Below are positions 11,537 to 22,951 of a DNA stretch of 64,000 nucleotides, in pieces. The DNA lies in assembly GCF_963259705.1 (NCBI RefSeq), contig NC_081850.1:41811167-41875166 (forward strand), given 5' to 3'. The notes under the pieces were generated by a model. That model made no database searches, was not told where the DNA came from, and saw nothing but the letters and a program-made list of their open reading frames with translations. The stretch is from Myotis daubentonii. Its lineage: Eukaryota; Chordata; Mammalia; Chiroptera; Vespertilionidae. The position numbers and the translations under genes were made by a program. Within the stretch, counting starts at the first letter, position 1, and every line of letters begins with the position of its first letter.

Positions 11537-11544
11537 GTCTAGAG

Positions 11545-13158
11545 CAATATGTCAGAATAGGGGTTTACATAAAGGGCTCTGAGGTCATAGGAGAGGGGAC
11601 TTAATCTGCCTTAGGTCTTGGAAGGCCTGAAGAAAGGTGGGATTTCTTCACAGGGAGGAACAGTTGAGGTCAACACAAGCAAGAGAAATATCCAAAAAAA
11701 ATTCAGTTTTACTAGATATGATGGAAAACAAAATTGGGGAAAAGCTCGCTATGATGATGGATACTACAGCTGTATCATTATTATCTCATAGATACTAAGT
11801 CTTAAGAGATCTTGAAAGAAATCCAAAAGTCTTGACTTCTACTAAAAAGCTAATTAACTTTCCCTTTTGCTGACCTTTTCATTTTCTTCCCATAAGATGA
11901 GCTGATGATTTAAATACATGCATGAAAAGGTCCTACTAATTTATAGAAGATCATGTTTAAATATTTATTCTATTGTTTGCTCAAACTATTCATGCGGTCT
12001 CCTCTCTATTTGAATAATGTAAATACTTTTTTTCAACAACATAATTCTTTCCATCTCTGATAATCATGGCTTAGATCAACCATCATAGTTCAAATATGAA
12101 AAGCAGAAATTCAAAAAATGTATAATATTTGTCTTTATTTTATACTTAAATAATGAAAAAGAAAAAATAGTGGTATATATCCTGTAAAGATCATATATGG
12201 AAACTTAATGATCTTTTAAAAACTTCTTTTTAAAATATGTATTTGATTCTAATTAGATAAAATGAGGAAGGGAAATTGTTTGTTTTACCCTGGAATTGCG
12301 ATAGCACAAAGATAAGGGTATACAAGGTATTCAAAAACTACTCATTAAGTTATATTTAATTTTACTTAAAGCTGAATCTACTTAATGATCTACATCCCAA
12401 ATGCTGATAAATAAACACAAAGGACTAATCCAAACCATATCACCTTTAGATCAAGAATGAGGATTTTAAACCCCTGGTTTTCAGAAAACAAGCAATATTT
12501 CATTTTGTCAACTGAATGGAGAAAGAAGAGTACGCTTACGTGCCATAATCTCTATTGTGACTGATTAAATCATTTGTAAGTAAAATGTAGACATTATAAA
12601 GAGTTGGCGGTTATATTGATTTTTCATTACTAGCTAAAGGCTTGCATGCCATATAAAATGAATTCTAACATCAAGGCAGGGAGGAGTTGTGTTGCCGAGA
12701 TCCTTTTTAAGAAATCCATAGGAAATCGAACAGTTGTATTGTCTAGTTAATAATGTCAGGCCATAGGGTAATGGGACTTTATTTTTACTCTTTCATAGGA
12801 AAAGCTAGATATTTATCTTTATACTTGGTCAAATACTCTTTAGGTTTCCATCTTGCATTTCACTTGTTATTAGACCAGGCAGGGTTTTCTTCCTGGGCCC
12901 CTCCCCAAAGGACAAGAGGCCACCACACCCACAATTAGATTTTCACTCTGTCAACACAGCAAGTCAGCAGGTATGTGGGAAACCTGATTTATGTTCAGAT
13001 GTTCCCATGGGATGCTGAATAAATGTAACTGTTTTCAATTTTTATAATAAGTGTAGAATTCTACTGTTTTTGTTTTGTACCCCCATTCTAGTAGCACCCT
13101 CATGAATGCTCATGTGTGCTTTCTGAAACCCATAACTAAATCAGAATCTCTTATTAAA
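11545..13158. other. unique AT-rich sequence
   Basis: About 1.6 kb with no recognised repeat or gene. A 61-codon frame at 12753-12938 has no family resemblance. Confidence 0.5.
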
Positions 13159-13171
13159 AGTATCCCAAGTA

Positions 13172-13335
13172 GCCCTAGCCAGTGTGGCTCAGTTGGTTGG
13201 GCGTTGGCCAGTGCACCACAGGGTTGCCAATTGCAGTCCCAGTGGGGGTGTGCGATGGTTGTCTCCCTCCCACCTCCATGTTTCTCTCTCTCTCCCTCTC
13301 CTTTCCTCTCTCTCCAAAAATCAATATATATATAT
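13172..13335 (+). repeat. VES SINE, internally shortened
   Basis: Head 'gccctagccagtgtggctca' and the CT-rich/caaaaatcaatata end are present, but the body is shorter than in neighbouring copies (164 bp against about 220). TSD agtatcccaagta (13159-13171) / agtatctcaagta (13336-13348), one mismatch. Confidence 0.93.
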
Positions 13336-13559
13336 AGTATCTCAAGTAATTTTAAAACAGAATCAGGGCTGAGAGACATTGAGGAAACAAATGCAAACAT
13401 AATTGCAAAAAGACTGGCTAGAAAATACATGTGATATAGTAAGTTTAAAAAAAATGATTGTTCCTAATTTACAGCTTCTTCGTGCACATTCATTTTCACA
13501 ATAAGAAAACCAAAATGGATGATAAAATACTCACCTAATTTGGAATCACCCAAGTTGGG

Positions 13560-13665
13560 ATCAGCCCCTGGTTGCATCAGATTGACCAAGGAATTTATTT
13601 AAAATGCAGACGACTGAATCAAAGTCTCTAACCAAGGGATATTTAAAGTAGATAATGTAACAAAT
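13560..13665. repeat. possible MER5-like hAT fragment
   Basis: 'ttatttaaaatgcagacgac' and 'tgaatcaaagtctctaacca' resemble the MER5A interior (…ttaaaaatgcagattcc…tgaatcagaatctctg…). No terminal repeats survive. Confidence 0.35.
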
Positions 13666-13783
13666 ATCTACTTTAACAAAGACCCTCAAATGTCATCCAC
13701 ACTACAGCTGGAAATCCATTACTCTAGTTAACCGACACACTTTCCCCTTAGGAAAACAAAGACTTGCATTTAATTTTGCAGTT

Positions 13784-13946
13784 TGCCCTAGCCTGTGTGG
13801 GTCAGTAGTTAGAGCATCAGCCCCTGCAATGAAGAGTTGTGGATTCAATTATCAGTCAAGGGCATGTACCTGGGTTGCAGGTTCAATCCCCAGCCCCATT
13901 TGGGGTGAGTGCAGAAGGCAACCAATCAGTGTGTCTCACATTGACG

Positions 13947-14007
<61 letters not shown>

Positions 14008-14068
14008 CCCCCCTAAAAATAAATGGGAAAAATATCCTCAGTGAGGATTAACAATAACAAAACAAGGT
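13784..14068 (+). repeat. VES SINE, variant tail, expanded (TC)n
   Basis: Head 'gccctagcctgtgtgggtca' and body 'gggcatgtacctgggttgca'. A TC microsatellite of about 54 bp (13951-14004) follows, then a non-A tail 'gggaaaaatatcctcagtga' + 'ggatta'. An imperfect TSD (taattttgcagt at about 13770-13782; tatttttgcaga at 14069-14080) supports the ends. Confidence 0.9.
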
Positions 14069-14080
14069 TATTTTTGCAGA

Positions 14081-15214
14081 TTAAAGAACCAATGAGAAAA
14101 AGCCTAAAGACTTATTCAGAATCAACGGGTCAGTCAGTGACAGTGATTCCTACTTGCATGGAGCTCAGATTACTTCTGCATAATGCCTCCTCCATTGGAC
14201 GGCCTCTCCTTTCTCATCTCTGCCGATCATGGCTGCCACAGTGCCATGGGTCCATTTTTTCCCAACACTTGTTTCTCAGAATTTCTCATGACTTTTCCCA
14301 ACTACTGAAGATACATATGTGAAGCATCCAATATAGACCTCCTGTCATCTACCAAAAATTAGTTTGTTCCAGAAACTGCAGAAAGTATATTTTGTTAGAT
14401 GTGCAAATGAAGTGTTAGCCATGATTTGTGGTCTTGCTGCCATGACTTCTGTTTTTTTTTTAAATTATGTAATTATAATCAATTTCAGAATACACATCTG
14501 CAATAATATAAAGAGGCACTTAGGGCAAAGTAGAAGACTCACAGCTAACCAAGAAAAAAGCAGGCAAATACGCATTTCAGAAATTTATGCTTTAACATTC
14601 CCAAAACAGAAGATAATAAATACCAACAACAAATAATAATAACCAATTCCAACCCCCACCCCCCCCAAAAAAAAATAAGCAATAAAGATTAAACATTAAA
14701 GAAGAGACATTCTGGGTCACACTGGTAGAACCAGGACCAATGAGCCAAGTTATTAAAAAACAAATTTCCATTTATAAGAAATACTTTGTCTAAGAGAGCT
14801 GTGTTGAGCTCTGTCATTGACATACTCAAGCAAAGTTTGGCATGGTTGATTTTTACAGACATAAGCTTCACTGAATGCAAGACTGGAATTAAAGATCAAA
14901 ATTCCATTTCAGTGCTAATATTCTATGTTGATATATTTACAGCTATTCACAAAAGGCAATTTGGGAAGGACACCCTAATTAATTAAAGCTATCCATAAAG
15001 CATATGATTTGGACCTATAAACCATAAGCATAAGCAGTTGACCATTATGTTGTTACTAGCAATATAAGTTTCAATGTGAAAAAGATTTGATTATTATTTA
15101 ACTTTTAAATTAGAAATTTATTTTCAAACATTTGTTAGATAGGATGGAAGGAGAAGTTTTAATTACAATACTCTACCGGAGAAAACAGGATGCTAAATTA
15201 TGAACGGTTATAAG
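14081..15214. other. unique AT-rich sequence
   Basis: No repeat or gene recognised. Short open frames on both strands (60-99 codons) show no domain or signal. Confidence 0.5.
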
Positions 15215-15345
15215 ACTCACTCATCCTATAAGTATTTATTGAGTACCTATTATGTGTCAGTCACTGTTCAAAGATCTGGGAATACAGCCATGAACAAATG
15301 AGACCAAAATCCCTACCCAAATGAAACCTACATTCCAAAAGGAGA
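15215..15345 (-). repeat. L2 LINE 3' end, antisense
   Basis: 'gtatttattgagtacctatt' 'atgtgtcagtcactgttc', then 'gggaatacagccatgaacaa' and 'cctacccaaatgaaacctac' follow the reverse complement of the L2 terminal region. Confidence 0.75.
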
Positions 15346-15353
15346 TAATTGTA

Positions 15354-15399
15354 ATTGTATTAAGCTCTACAAGAGAATTGTATTAAGCTCTACAAGAGA
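15354..15399. repeat. 23-bp perfect tandem duplication
   Basis: The 23-bp unit 'attgtattaagctctacaag' + 'aga' occurs twice without mismatch (15354-15376, 15377-15399), so it is a recent local duplication. Confidence 0.95.
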
Positions 15400-16735
15400 A
15401 AATAAAGTAAGGAAGATGGATAGAGGAACTATCATAATAAGAATTTGCAGGAATTATTATTTTTCTGTCTATATAATAAAGGCATAGCCATGTTTATTAT
15501 TGCCAAGAATAATTTTAGATTTCACAGACACAGTGTCATAGATTTTAATCTTCTGGCCTTACAGAAAAGAAAACAAAACCCACAGAAGCTCATGTTTTGT
15601 CTAAAATTTCCAAGATCTGAGTTCAAATCCCTCTCTCATAGGCCAGGGCTGTATGCAATGTATCATATGTACTTCTTCAAAGTTTAGAAATTGTCTTTCA
15701 AATCCATTTTGTCACTGCAAACGAGGCCAGACTTTGACTAAGAATATTTTCACTCTTCCAAAATATTTCTCTGTGTGTATATCTCTCCAGCAGCATGTTG
15801 ATAGGGGAGCCAGTTGACTTCCATGCACTTGAAGATAGATGGCTGTTAACACCATGTTGTGAGTAATTTCACATGATTTCCAAATGGAGTTTCAGAGCTA
15901 CTCTTCCAAGACTAAGATCTATGCAGACCATCAACAGATGACCAGAAATATAGTTTGCTATATTTTATTTTTAAACTATCTATCTGCTTTTAAAAGACAC
16001 TTCCAATCTGTCACTTTCTTTTCCCTAAACTTCAGTGACATAAAATGAGAGAAGATCATTGTTCTCTGAGGCAAGGACCAGAGAGGCCTTGAAGAAGGAG
16101 GTGAGCAGGAAACTACCCTGCTGGAGTAAATCGGTAATCTACATAAAGAGAGCGAGGGATTCTTCTAGTCCAAGTGTTGAAAACACTTTTAAAGCGCCGT
16201 TATTACTTGAAGTAACTGTGAAAATGCTGTTCTCCCCGTGCAGCTGCTCCCTTCATATTTGCTTTACTGAAAAAGAAAAATGTTTACTATGGTTAGTAAT
16301 GCAAGCCTCAGGCATCCATGTCTCAAGTGTCTCCTAATCTCTCCTCCCATAGGCGTGTGTCTGACGGAGGGAAAGGCAGCAGCCCTAGATGTTTCAATCC
16401 AGGCTTCAGTGTGCAGGCCAGTGTCTGCTTCCCTTCCCACCAGTGAACTGTGAACAAATGAGAGAATGCAGGAGACAGACTGTGGATGGACCTCAAGTAG
16501 ATTTTACAGTCTCACTGTGGGTAGAATTGGGTCTTCCATATTATTTAGGGACAAACTGAACATGATTTTTTCTGAACATAATGTGTTCTTTTTCCTAATA
16601 TTACTGAAATGATTTTCTTCTTCGTTGGTCAGCCTGCACTGGCATGTATTGAAGAGCTGCTAGGTGCTGGTTCTTAGTCTGTGTTCTATGCTTTGTTTCA
16701 AGTTTTGTTGCACTAGCAGGAATAGTAGTAATATT
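15400..16735. other. unique intergenic sequence
   Basis: No confident repeat. The 15560-15645 stretch has weak antisense-MIR resemblance. A 92-codon frame at 16059-16337 is unrecognised. Confidence 0.45.
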
Positions 16736-16737
16736 TC

Positions 16738-16960
16738 TTATGTGCCTACTCCATCCTAGGCACTGTTTTAAGAGATTTGTTATCTCATTTCATTCTCACA
16801 ACAGTTCCATGAAGTGGATACTGTTATTGCTGCCGTGTTTTAGCAGAGGAAAGGAAGCCAAGGGAGGCTGAATAACATTCCCAAGGTTGTCTACTCAGTG
16901 GTGGAGCTGGGATTCCAGACCAGCAGGATTCACCTGCATGAAGCTTCTTTTACCCAAGCG
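16738..16960 (-). repeat. MIR SINE, antisense
   Basis: Follows reverse-complement MIR closely: 'cctaggcactgttttaagag', 'tctcatttcattctcacaac', 'agaggaaaggaagccaaggg', 'ggtggagctgggattccaga'. Near full length. Confidence 0.85.
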
Positions 16961-17395
16961 TTGACTGAACTCTTTACTTGACCACTTTCTCAAAGGAGAG
17001 TGCTGTATTTTCTATCCATGAAAATGCTTAAGGAATAAAGGAGGTGTTTTTGAAAATTTCAAATATTTCAAAATTAAGAAAATGTCTTCATGCTGTTAGA
17101 GAATTTGGGAGCATTGGCTTTTAGACAATAATATTTTTTCTTCATAAAGGGAAGAAACATTAAAACCCAAGGACTCCTGAAGGCTGACTTATTATTAGAA
17201 AATTGAGGAAGAAAGGAAAGGTAGTTTGTAGTGGCAAGGGGATTGAACAAAAGGATAAAGAAGATAAATAAGGAACTAATAAGCTGAGAATAGTTAATGC
17301 AAAGCTAGAAAAAATATAAAACTAAGATTAGATGTAACTATTTAGTTGTTAACCATACAAACAAACAAAAAACAACAAAAAAAAACACCTCCAAG
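16961..17395. other. unique A-rich sequence
   Basis: A-rich, with 'caaacaaacaaaaaacaaca' at 17360-17390. Nothing else recognised. Confidence 0.5.
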
Positions 17396-17398
17396 TCT

Positions 17399-17910
17399 TG
17401 TTAACAAAAAACTTTGAGGCAAAAAGTCATCCTAAAAGAAAGGGTTTATTGAGCCTTATGCTGGCCTGGAGAAGCAACAGGTCTTGGGGCATGCAATCTA
17501 ACCACCCACCCCCCTAACCCCCACCCCAACCACCACAGCAGGGCAAGATGGAGACGACCTGGGGCTGATAGGACCCCTTTATACAATGGGTTGAGGAAGA
17601 AAGATGTTAAGTCCTTTTGAAAGAATTTACATTGGCTGCAGATAAGGGGGGAGGAAGAGGGTGAAGCAGGGCCAGTTCTAGGGTAGGTGCACAGTCCGTA
17701 AGGAAGAAATATTTCTTACTTCTGGATCAATCATGACCAACAGTCCAGAAAGCTCATGCATAAGCAGGAGGCTGTGGCATCTGCTGGTCAGCTATTTTTT
17801 TACTAGCTGCCTGGAAGTTAATTCAAAGTTTTAGCATACATTTTGAAATGTGAGCAGTCTTTTGTTGGTTTTAACCAGTGGCTCTGTTAACTGATTAACC
17901 TCTCACCTCT
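17399..17910 (-). mobile_element. probable solo LTR, antisense
   Basis: LTR-type promoter layout on the minus strand: a TATA element (tataaaggggtcc, 17571-17583) and, about 130 nt downstream, AATAAAccc (about 17444-17451), then some 45 bp to a TG/CA-type edge at 17399. No matching second LTR, primer site or gag/pol frame is next to it. The family is not identified and the right edge is approximate. Confidence 0.5.
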
Positions 17911-18034
17911 TCCGCCCACCCTCCAGCCTGCTATAATTTAATTTAAGACAGCTCAGAATTTTTCTCTTCTCTTTCTCTGCTCCTTGTCGAATCACTGAAT
18001 ACTTCCCCAATATTGAAATCTTTGGAAGTTCAGA

Positions 18035-18130
18035 CTTTCTTTGACTCAACTTGTCTATAAAATGGGCATAATAATAGTAGCACCTGGCACAGTGACTAGT
18101 TGTAAGAATTAATACAGCAAATGCATCTAA
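18035..18130 (+). repeat. MIR SINE fragment
   Basis: 'acttgtctataaaatgggca' 'taataatagtagcacctggc', then 'gtaagaattaatacagcaaa' correspond to the MIR 3' half. Confidence 0.7.
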
Positions 18131-18444
18131 AAGAACAAATACAAAGTATTTTTAAAAGTGCTTTGAACAGTTTTAGTAAACACTCAAATATTGGATACTG
18201 TGAAGTTTCATGATTTACATATCAATATGTAAAAGAGTATAATACATGAGGAATTAAAACTAAGTCACAAGTTTCTGTTTTAAGTATAAGGACATATTAT
18301 GAACTGGTGGTTATTTAATTTAGCAACACTCCAGAGCTGTGTCAAATGGGAGTGGGTCAGATCGCAAACGTGGCCAGGCCATGTGCTGCAGTGTAAACAC
18401 TCTGTCTCTCAACCCAAACATAGGAACATGCCATGTCTCTTCTG
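18131..18444. other. unique intergenic sequence
   Basis: AT-rich; no repeat recognised. Confidence 0.5.
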
Positions 18445-18459
18445 AAAACTGATCTTTCC

Positions 18460-18921
18460 ACCCTTACTGGTTTGGCTCAGTGGATAGAGCGTCACCCTGC
18501 GGGCTGAAGGGTCCCAGGTTCAATTCCGGCCAAGGGCATGTACCTTGGTTGCGGGCACATCCCAGTTGGGGGTATGCAAGAGGCAGCTGATCGATGTTTC
18601 TCTCTCATCGATGTTTCTTTCTTTTTTTTTTTTTTTTAATATATTTTATTGATTTTTTACAGAGAGGAAGGGAGAGGGATAGAGTTAGAAACATCGATGA
18701 AAGAGAAACATCGATCAGTTGCCTCCTGCACACCCCCCACTGGGGATGTGCCCGCAACCAAGGTACATGCCCTTGACTGGAATCGAACCTGGGACCCTTC
18801 AGTTCACAGACCAATGCTCTGTCCACTGAGCCAAACCGGTTAGGGCTCATTGATGTTTCTAACTCTCTATCCCTCTCCCTTCCTTTCTGTGAAAAATCAA
18901 TAAAATATAATTTAAAAAAAT
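18460..18921 (+). repeat. VES SINE split by a second VES
   Basis: The outer copy runs 18460-18618 and resumes at about 18861-18921 with its CT-rich end and 'caataaaatata' tail. Exact 15-bp outer TSD aaaactgatctttcc (18445-18459, 18922-18936). The inner element interrupts the 'tctcatcgatgtttct' body motif. Confidence 0.96.
18619..18845 (-). repeat. VES SINE nested inside a VES, antisense
   Basis: Complete antisense copy inserted in the outer plus-strand VES. TSD ctcatcgatgtttct (18604-18618) / ctcattgatgtttct (18846-18860), one mismatch. The two copies face each other, so a transcript across the locus could fold into a long hairpin. Confidence 0.96.
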
Positions 18922-18936
18922 AAAACTGATCTTTCC

Positions 18937-19591
18937 TTTCTGTTTCTGCAAATCTCTGAAATAAACCCGAATTCCAGCCCAAATATGATGAACAATTGTG
19001 CACATAACCAAAATATTTTCCAAATAGAAGTAAAAATGTATTCCCTATTACATTCTGGTAGTTGAGTAAGAAAACATGATTCTATTCACTTCTTCTGAGA
19101 GTGGACTGAAAATTCTCCACTTTTTCATGAGGATAGAAAAAGCAAAGCCATCATACCTGTTATACACTGAATTTGCAGCTAAATAAAGCCTCAACAATTA
19201 AAGTGACGCCCATCTCTTTAAGGGTGACACCAACCCAGTTATGGATGCTGCTGCATAGCTTTCTGCAAGAAAAATTGGCCATATGGCCACCTGAAAGGGA
19301 AATTTGACCTTTCTTGTCATGTAGATCCGGGCCTTTGAACCAAGCAGAGGAGAAATGGTCAAACTATGCCATTTATGCTGGTAATCCAAAGGCACTCATC
19401 TACAAGTCAGACAGGAACACTCAGAGCTTGTGGCCTGAAATCACTCATTTTCCTTTAGCTCTCTCCCCCTGTAGGTATAAATTAAGGACTTAACCCCTCT
19501 TCCCTTGCCTCAAAGTGACTTTGCTTCTAATACAGGCTAATTGTTTATTTCCCAGTGAATACTTGAGACATTTTTTAAAGGCATCTTCCTT
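18937..19591. other. unique intergenic sequence
   Basis: No repeat recognised. A 65-codon minus-strand frame (19198-19395) resembles no known family. Confidence 0.5.
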
Positions 19592-19610
19592 CTTATCATT
19601 CCCATTTATT

Positions 19611-19803
19611 TTTTTAAATATATATGTTTTTTTATTTCAGAGAGAAAGGGAGAGGGAGAGATAGAAACATCAATGATGAGAGAGGATCATTGATCTGCTG
19701 CCTCCTGCACACACCCCGCCAGGGATGGAGCCCACAACCTGGATTTACCCGAGAATTGAACCATGACTTCCTGATGCTCAACCAAGGAGCCTCACAAGCC
19801 GGG
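19611..19803 (-). repeat. VES SINE, antisense, diverged head
   Basis: VES tail and body are clear (gagagggagagatagaaaca, gctgcctcctgcacacac). The tRNA-like head has diverged and is shortened (ends caaggagcctcacaagccgg). Exact 19-bp TSD cttatcattcccatttatt at 19592-19610 and 19804-19822. Confidence 0.93.
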
Positions 19804-20082
19804 CTTATCATTCCCATTTATTAAATGTGACTCATCCCAGAAAAACGGTTCATTGTAATCCTTCACTTTCCTTTGTTATTTCATAAGATACCAGACTATT
19901 ATATTGTTAATCTCAACATTTCTCCTGCAACAGGAGAATCGTGCTCCCCTAATAACACTATTAGTCTCAGGAAGAGACTCAATGCCTGAGAACATTTGCT
20001 AGGGAGGTAGTTTACTAAGAAGCAGAGTTGTTGGTGTGAGTGAGTTCACATCTTGTTAAAGATGTAAACTGACAACCTAAAC

Positions 20083-20122
20083 CAGCCGTGGGCAAACTAC
20101 GGCCCGTTTGAAATGAATAAAA

Positions 20123-20164
<42 letters not shown>

Positions 20165-20304
20165 CCATACCCTTTTATGTAATGATGTTTACTTTGAATT
20201 TATATTAGTTCACACAAACACTCCATCCATGCTTTTGTTCCAGCCCTCCAGTCAAGTTTAAGAACCCATTGTGGCCCTGGAGTCAAAAAGTTTGCCCACC
20301 CCTG
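20083..20304. mobile_element. non-autonomous hAT, copy 1
   Basis: Ends 'cagccgtgggcaaactac' and 'gtttgcccacccctg' form hAT-like inverted termini (CAG…TGGGCAAAC). About 220 bp with no transposase. Compared with the copy at 29883-30096 it lacks 18 bp between two 'ggcccg' repeats and carries a 38-base A run (20125-20162) where the other has 8 A. No clean 8-bp TSD. Confidence 0.85.
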
Positions 20305-21255
20305 AAAACCCTTGGGTTTCTCTGATTATTGTATCAACATGACAATGGCCGATCGAGATAAAATGCTAATTTAAGCTTTCCGTTTTGTATGATGCAACCA
20401 TAATCCCAAAGCTTCCCAGCTCCTTTGAGTGCAGGACTTCCCCTTCAGACCAGGGCCATGTGCAGAGCCAAACCAAAAGTGCCCCCAAAGTTCCCAGTTG
20501 TCTACGTATTACATCCAGGTTTATAGTGAAGATCGAGAGGTACTGGGGAGCTGAATTCCCCTCCTTGAGTGAATGGCATTCCCATTTCAGAAATACCAAA
20601 CTTGTGGTTTTAGGCCATTTCATCCCTCTGTAGACTACAATTCTATTTATGAGATCAATTTATAAGGCTCAGAGATCTTAGGTCCAGACATCTGAACTTC
20701 ACATAGGTATAACCACTGCAGAATTGCCTTCTTTAAATAGAATGACAATCAAGTTTTATTGTTATTTGATTTCTTTAATATACAAGAGAAAAAAAATAAG
20801 CCCTGCATTTTTATCTTATTTTGAAAGAAAAGTCAACTCAGTACAGCTTTTCTCTCTCCATTCTTCCCCATTAAAATTTGAGTGTAAACATGCTAAACCT
20901 TGCCTGAGAATTATTTTTGGTAAAGACTGCAGTTTTCTTGCATATGGGGTGCAGTTTATATGGAGGGGTGATGAATTTTTAGTCTAGAAATTCAGTGTCA
21001 AAATTATTGCCATTTAAAGTCATGTCTTGAATTTTCTTTCATCAAAATTAACGCTATGTGATGTTTGAAGCCCATGAAAAACCTTCTGTGTTTCTTTTCA
21101 TCTAAGCTGACACATGTCACGGCGGATAAAAATTTAAAAACATACAATGCTGCGAATTGTTTGCAATCAGAAATTTGCTTTCAAGCTTACCTATCATTGA
21201 TCAATTATCCATGACCTTTACAGTCAATATTAGTTTCTAAGAACCAAAACCTGAA
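20305..21255. other. unique intergenic sequence
   Basis: No repeat recognised. Overlapping 82- and 85-codon frames on opposite strands at 20366-20633 resemble no protein known to me. Confidence 0.45.
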
Positions 21256-21505
21256 TATTTCTGTTGGCAGCGGAATGGCACCAGGTGTTAGACTGGTGGA
21301 GTCAGACCCAACTGGGGATCAGCAACCTTGAATTCTAAGAAAGGATTCAGAGCCAAGACTCAAACTATAGGAGAAAGTTTATTTAGAAAGTCACAGAAGT
21401 AGATGAAGTGAGCCATAGGAGAAATGGGCTCAGGAAACAAGTTACACAGGCTAAAGAAGGGCCCTTGGAACTTAGGAGAAAGAGAGAGGCAAGAAAAATG
21501 CGCCT

Positions 21506-21540
21506 GGGGGGGGGGGGGTGGGGAGGGGAGGGAGGGAGGA
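21506..21540 (+). repeat. G-rich run
   Basis: Twelve or more G in a row, then ggggaggggagggagggagg. It can form a G-quadruplex on the plus strand and lies inside the LTR element. Confidence 0.85.
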
Positions 21541-22017
21541 AGATCTCCATTCCATTAAGAGCTGCACTGGGTTCTCTTTGTTGAGTTTAGTTTATCTGGA
21601 GGCCTCAGAGAGGATCCCAGTAGAATATTCATCAGCTTTCCAGGTGTGTCCTCTGCTACTTTTCTGGGCCTGGAGTTGAAACACCACTGAGACCTAGGTG
21701 TATTTGATTCAGGTCAGAACCTCACTCTCCTGGGGGCTTAATGGCTAAGGGCTCTTGCCTGGCTCTCTTTTCCATTCCCCCTTTAAGATGTCTAACCCAC
21801 AGGACTAGAAACATGCCAGGGGAGGGTTTGAACTGCATGACCAGTGATATGAAAGGTCAGGAGGTCTAAATCATATGACCAGTGAGTGATATGCTAGGGA
21901 GGAAAAGTTACCCTGGAAGTGAGGTTCTTATTTTCCCAGTTTTGCCCATTGCTAGGTGTGCTGAGCCAGCACGGCCATGGGTGAACCAGTACTCAGGCCC
22001 GGGTTCCCCATACTCAG

Positions 22018-22035
22018 CCCCATGTTGGGCGCCAT
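22018..22035 (-). promoter_or_regulatory. retroviral primer-binding site, tRNA-Lys type
   Basis: The 18-base complement of TGGCGCCCAACATGGGGC, matching tRNA-Lys(1,2) at 17 of 18 positions and placed directly after the LTR end. This is what assigns the element to class II. Confidence 0.8.
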
Positions 22036-22577
22036 ACGTGCTGCACCAGCACAGCCAGGTTCGGTAAGCCTGAGAGGGGGCGGTGAAGGATTAAGAAAAG
22101 ACAGACAAGAGAAGAAAGCTGGGTCTGGGTGGAATGCTGTCCTCTCTGATGGAGTGACAGCACCACAGCCTGCATGCCGAGTCTTTATTTTATAGCCAGA
22201 TTCCACAAGGCAAAGTAAGGGCATGGTCAAGATGTTTACAACATTCTCGTGCGTTTCGAATCTACTCAATTACATGCACCTGATCAAGCTTTGTTTACTT
22301 GCTGAACCTCCTGCAACCTATATCACTCAGCCACGTGGGACCACAGGTTCGGACCTAAGGTCAAGCTTACAACTATAGCCTTTGGCTATAATTGTGCTGG
22401 GACTTACACTTGGCTTTGCCATGAGAGGATTGTGCCCTTTCATTAGTTCCAGGTTTGAACCTGTCCCAGGCTTGTAGCCGCTCTCCACAGCTAGGCACCC
22501 AGGATCTTCTCCCTGGTGACATTCCATACTTGGCCTATTGTCCTGCTCTGCTCCTGCCTGTCTGCCTACCATATTTC

Positions 22578-22939
22578 TATAATTCTTTCTTGTGCTTTTT
22601 TACACATAAGAAAAATGACCAAATGTAAATGCAATCCTATTTCATTTATTGTGCAGATCATACAAAATCTAACAGATTCTCCACCCTACCCCTGTTTTTC
22701 CCTTTTCCATGATGGTCAGATCTAATATTCACCCCCCAAAGCAACACTCTAAACTTAGTTTTCATTTTCTCTCTTCTTTAGTCTCATTGACTCCTGCTCT
22801 TTATTCTTCAAAAAGCCGAATTTACTCTTATCTTTACCATGTAGAAGAAAGAGCCCAGTGTTCTACTGTCTTTTGCAGTACAGTTGGAGAGCTGCTTTCT
22901 TTACTTGGTTCAGCTCCCCAAGTACACATTATACTCTTT
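22578..22939. other. unique intergenic sequence
   Basis: AT-rich, pyrimidine-leaning. Nothing recognised. Confidence 0.5.
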
Positions 22940-22951
22940 AAGAGTAAAACC

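Larger units (their letters stand above)
21262..22571 (-). mobile_element. betaretrovirus-like (class II) LTR element, truncated
   Basis: Minus-strand element. The right part (about 22037-22571) is LTR-like: it begins TGGTAGGC at 22571 and has AATAAA near 22185-22191. Next comes a primer-binding site, complement of gccccatgttgggcgcca (about 22018-22035), one base off the tRNA-Lys(1,2) site TGGCGCCCAACGTGGGGC. The left part (21262-21957) contains another AATAAA (about 21369) and ends in CA at 21262, but does not resemble the right LTR. The hexamer tatttc flanks both ends (21256-21261, 22572-22577), as a 6-bp class II TSD would. No gag, pol or env frame survives. Confidence 0.7.

Noticed and set aside
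18460..18545. tRNA-like sequence with A and B boxes
   Set aside because: It is the head of a VES SINE and lacks a complete cloverleaf with acceptor stem. The same applies to the other VES heads.
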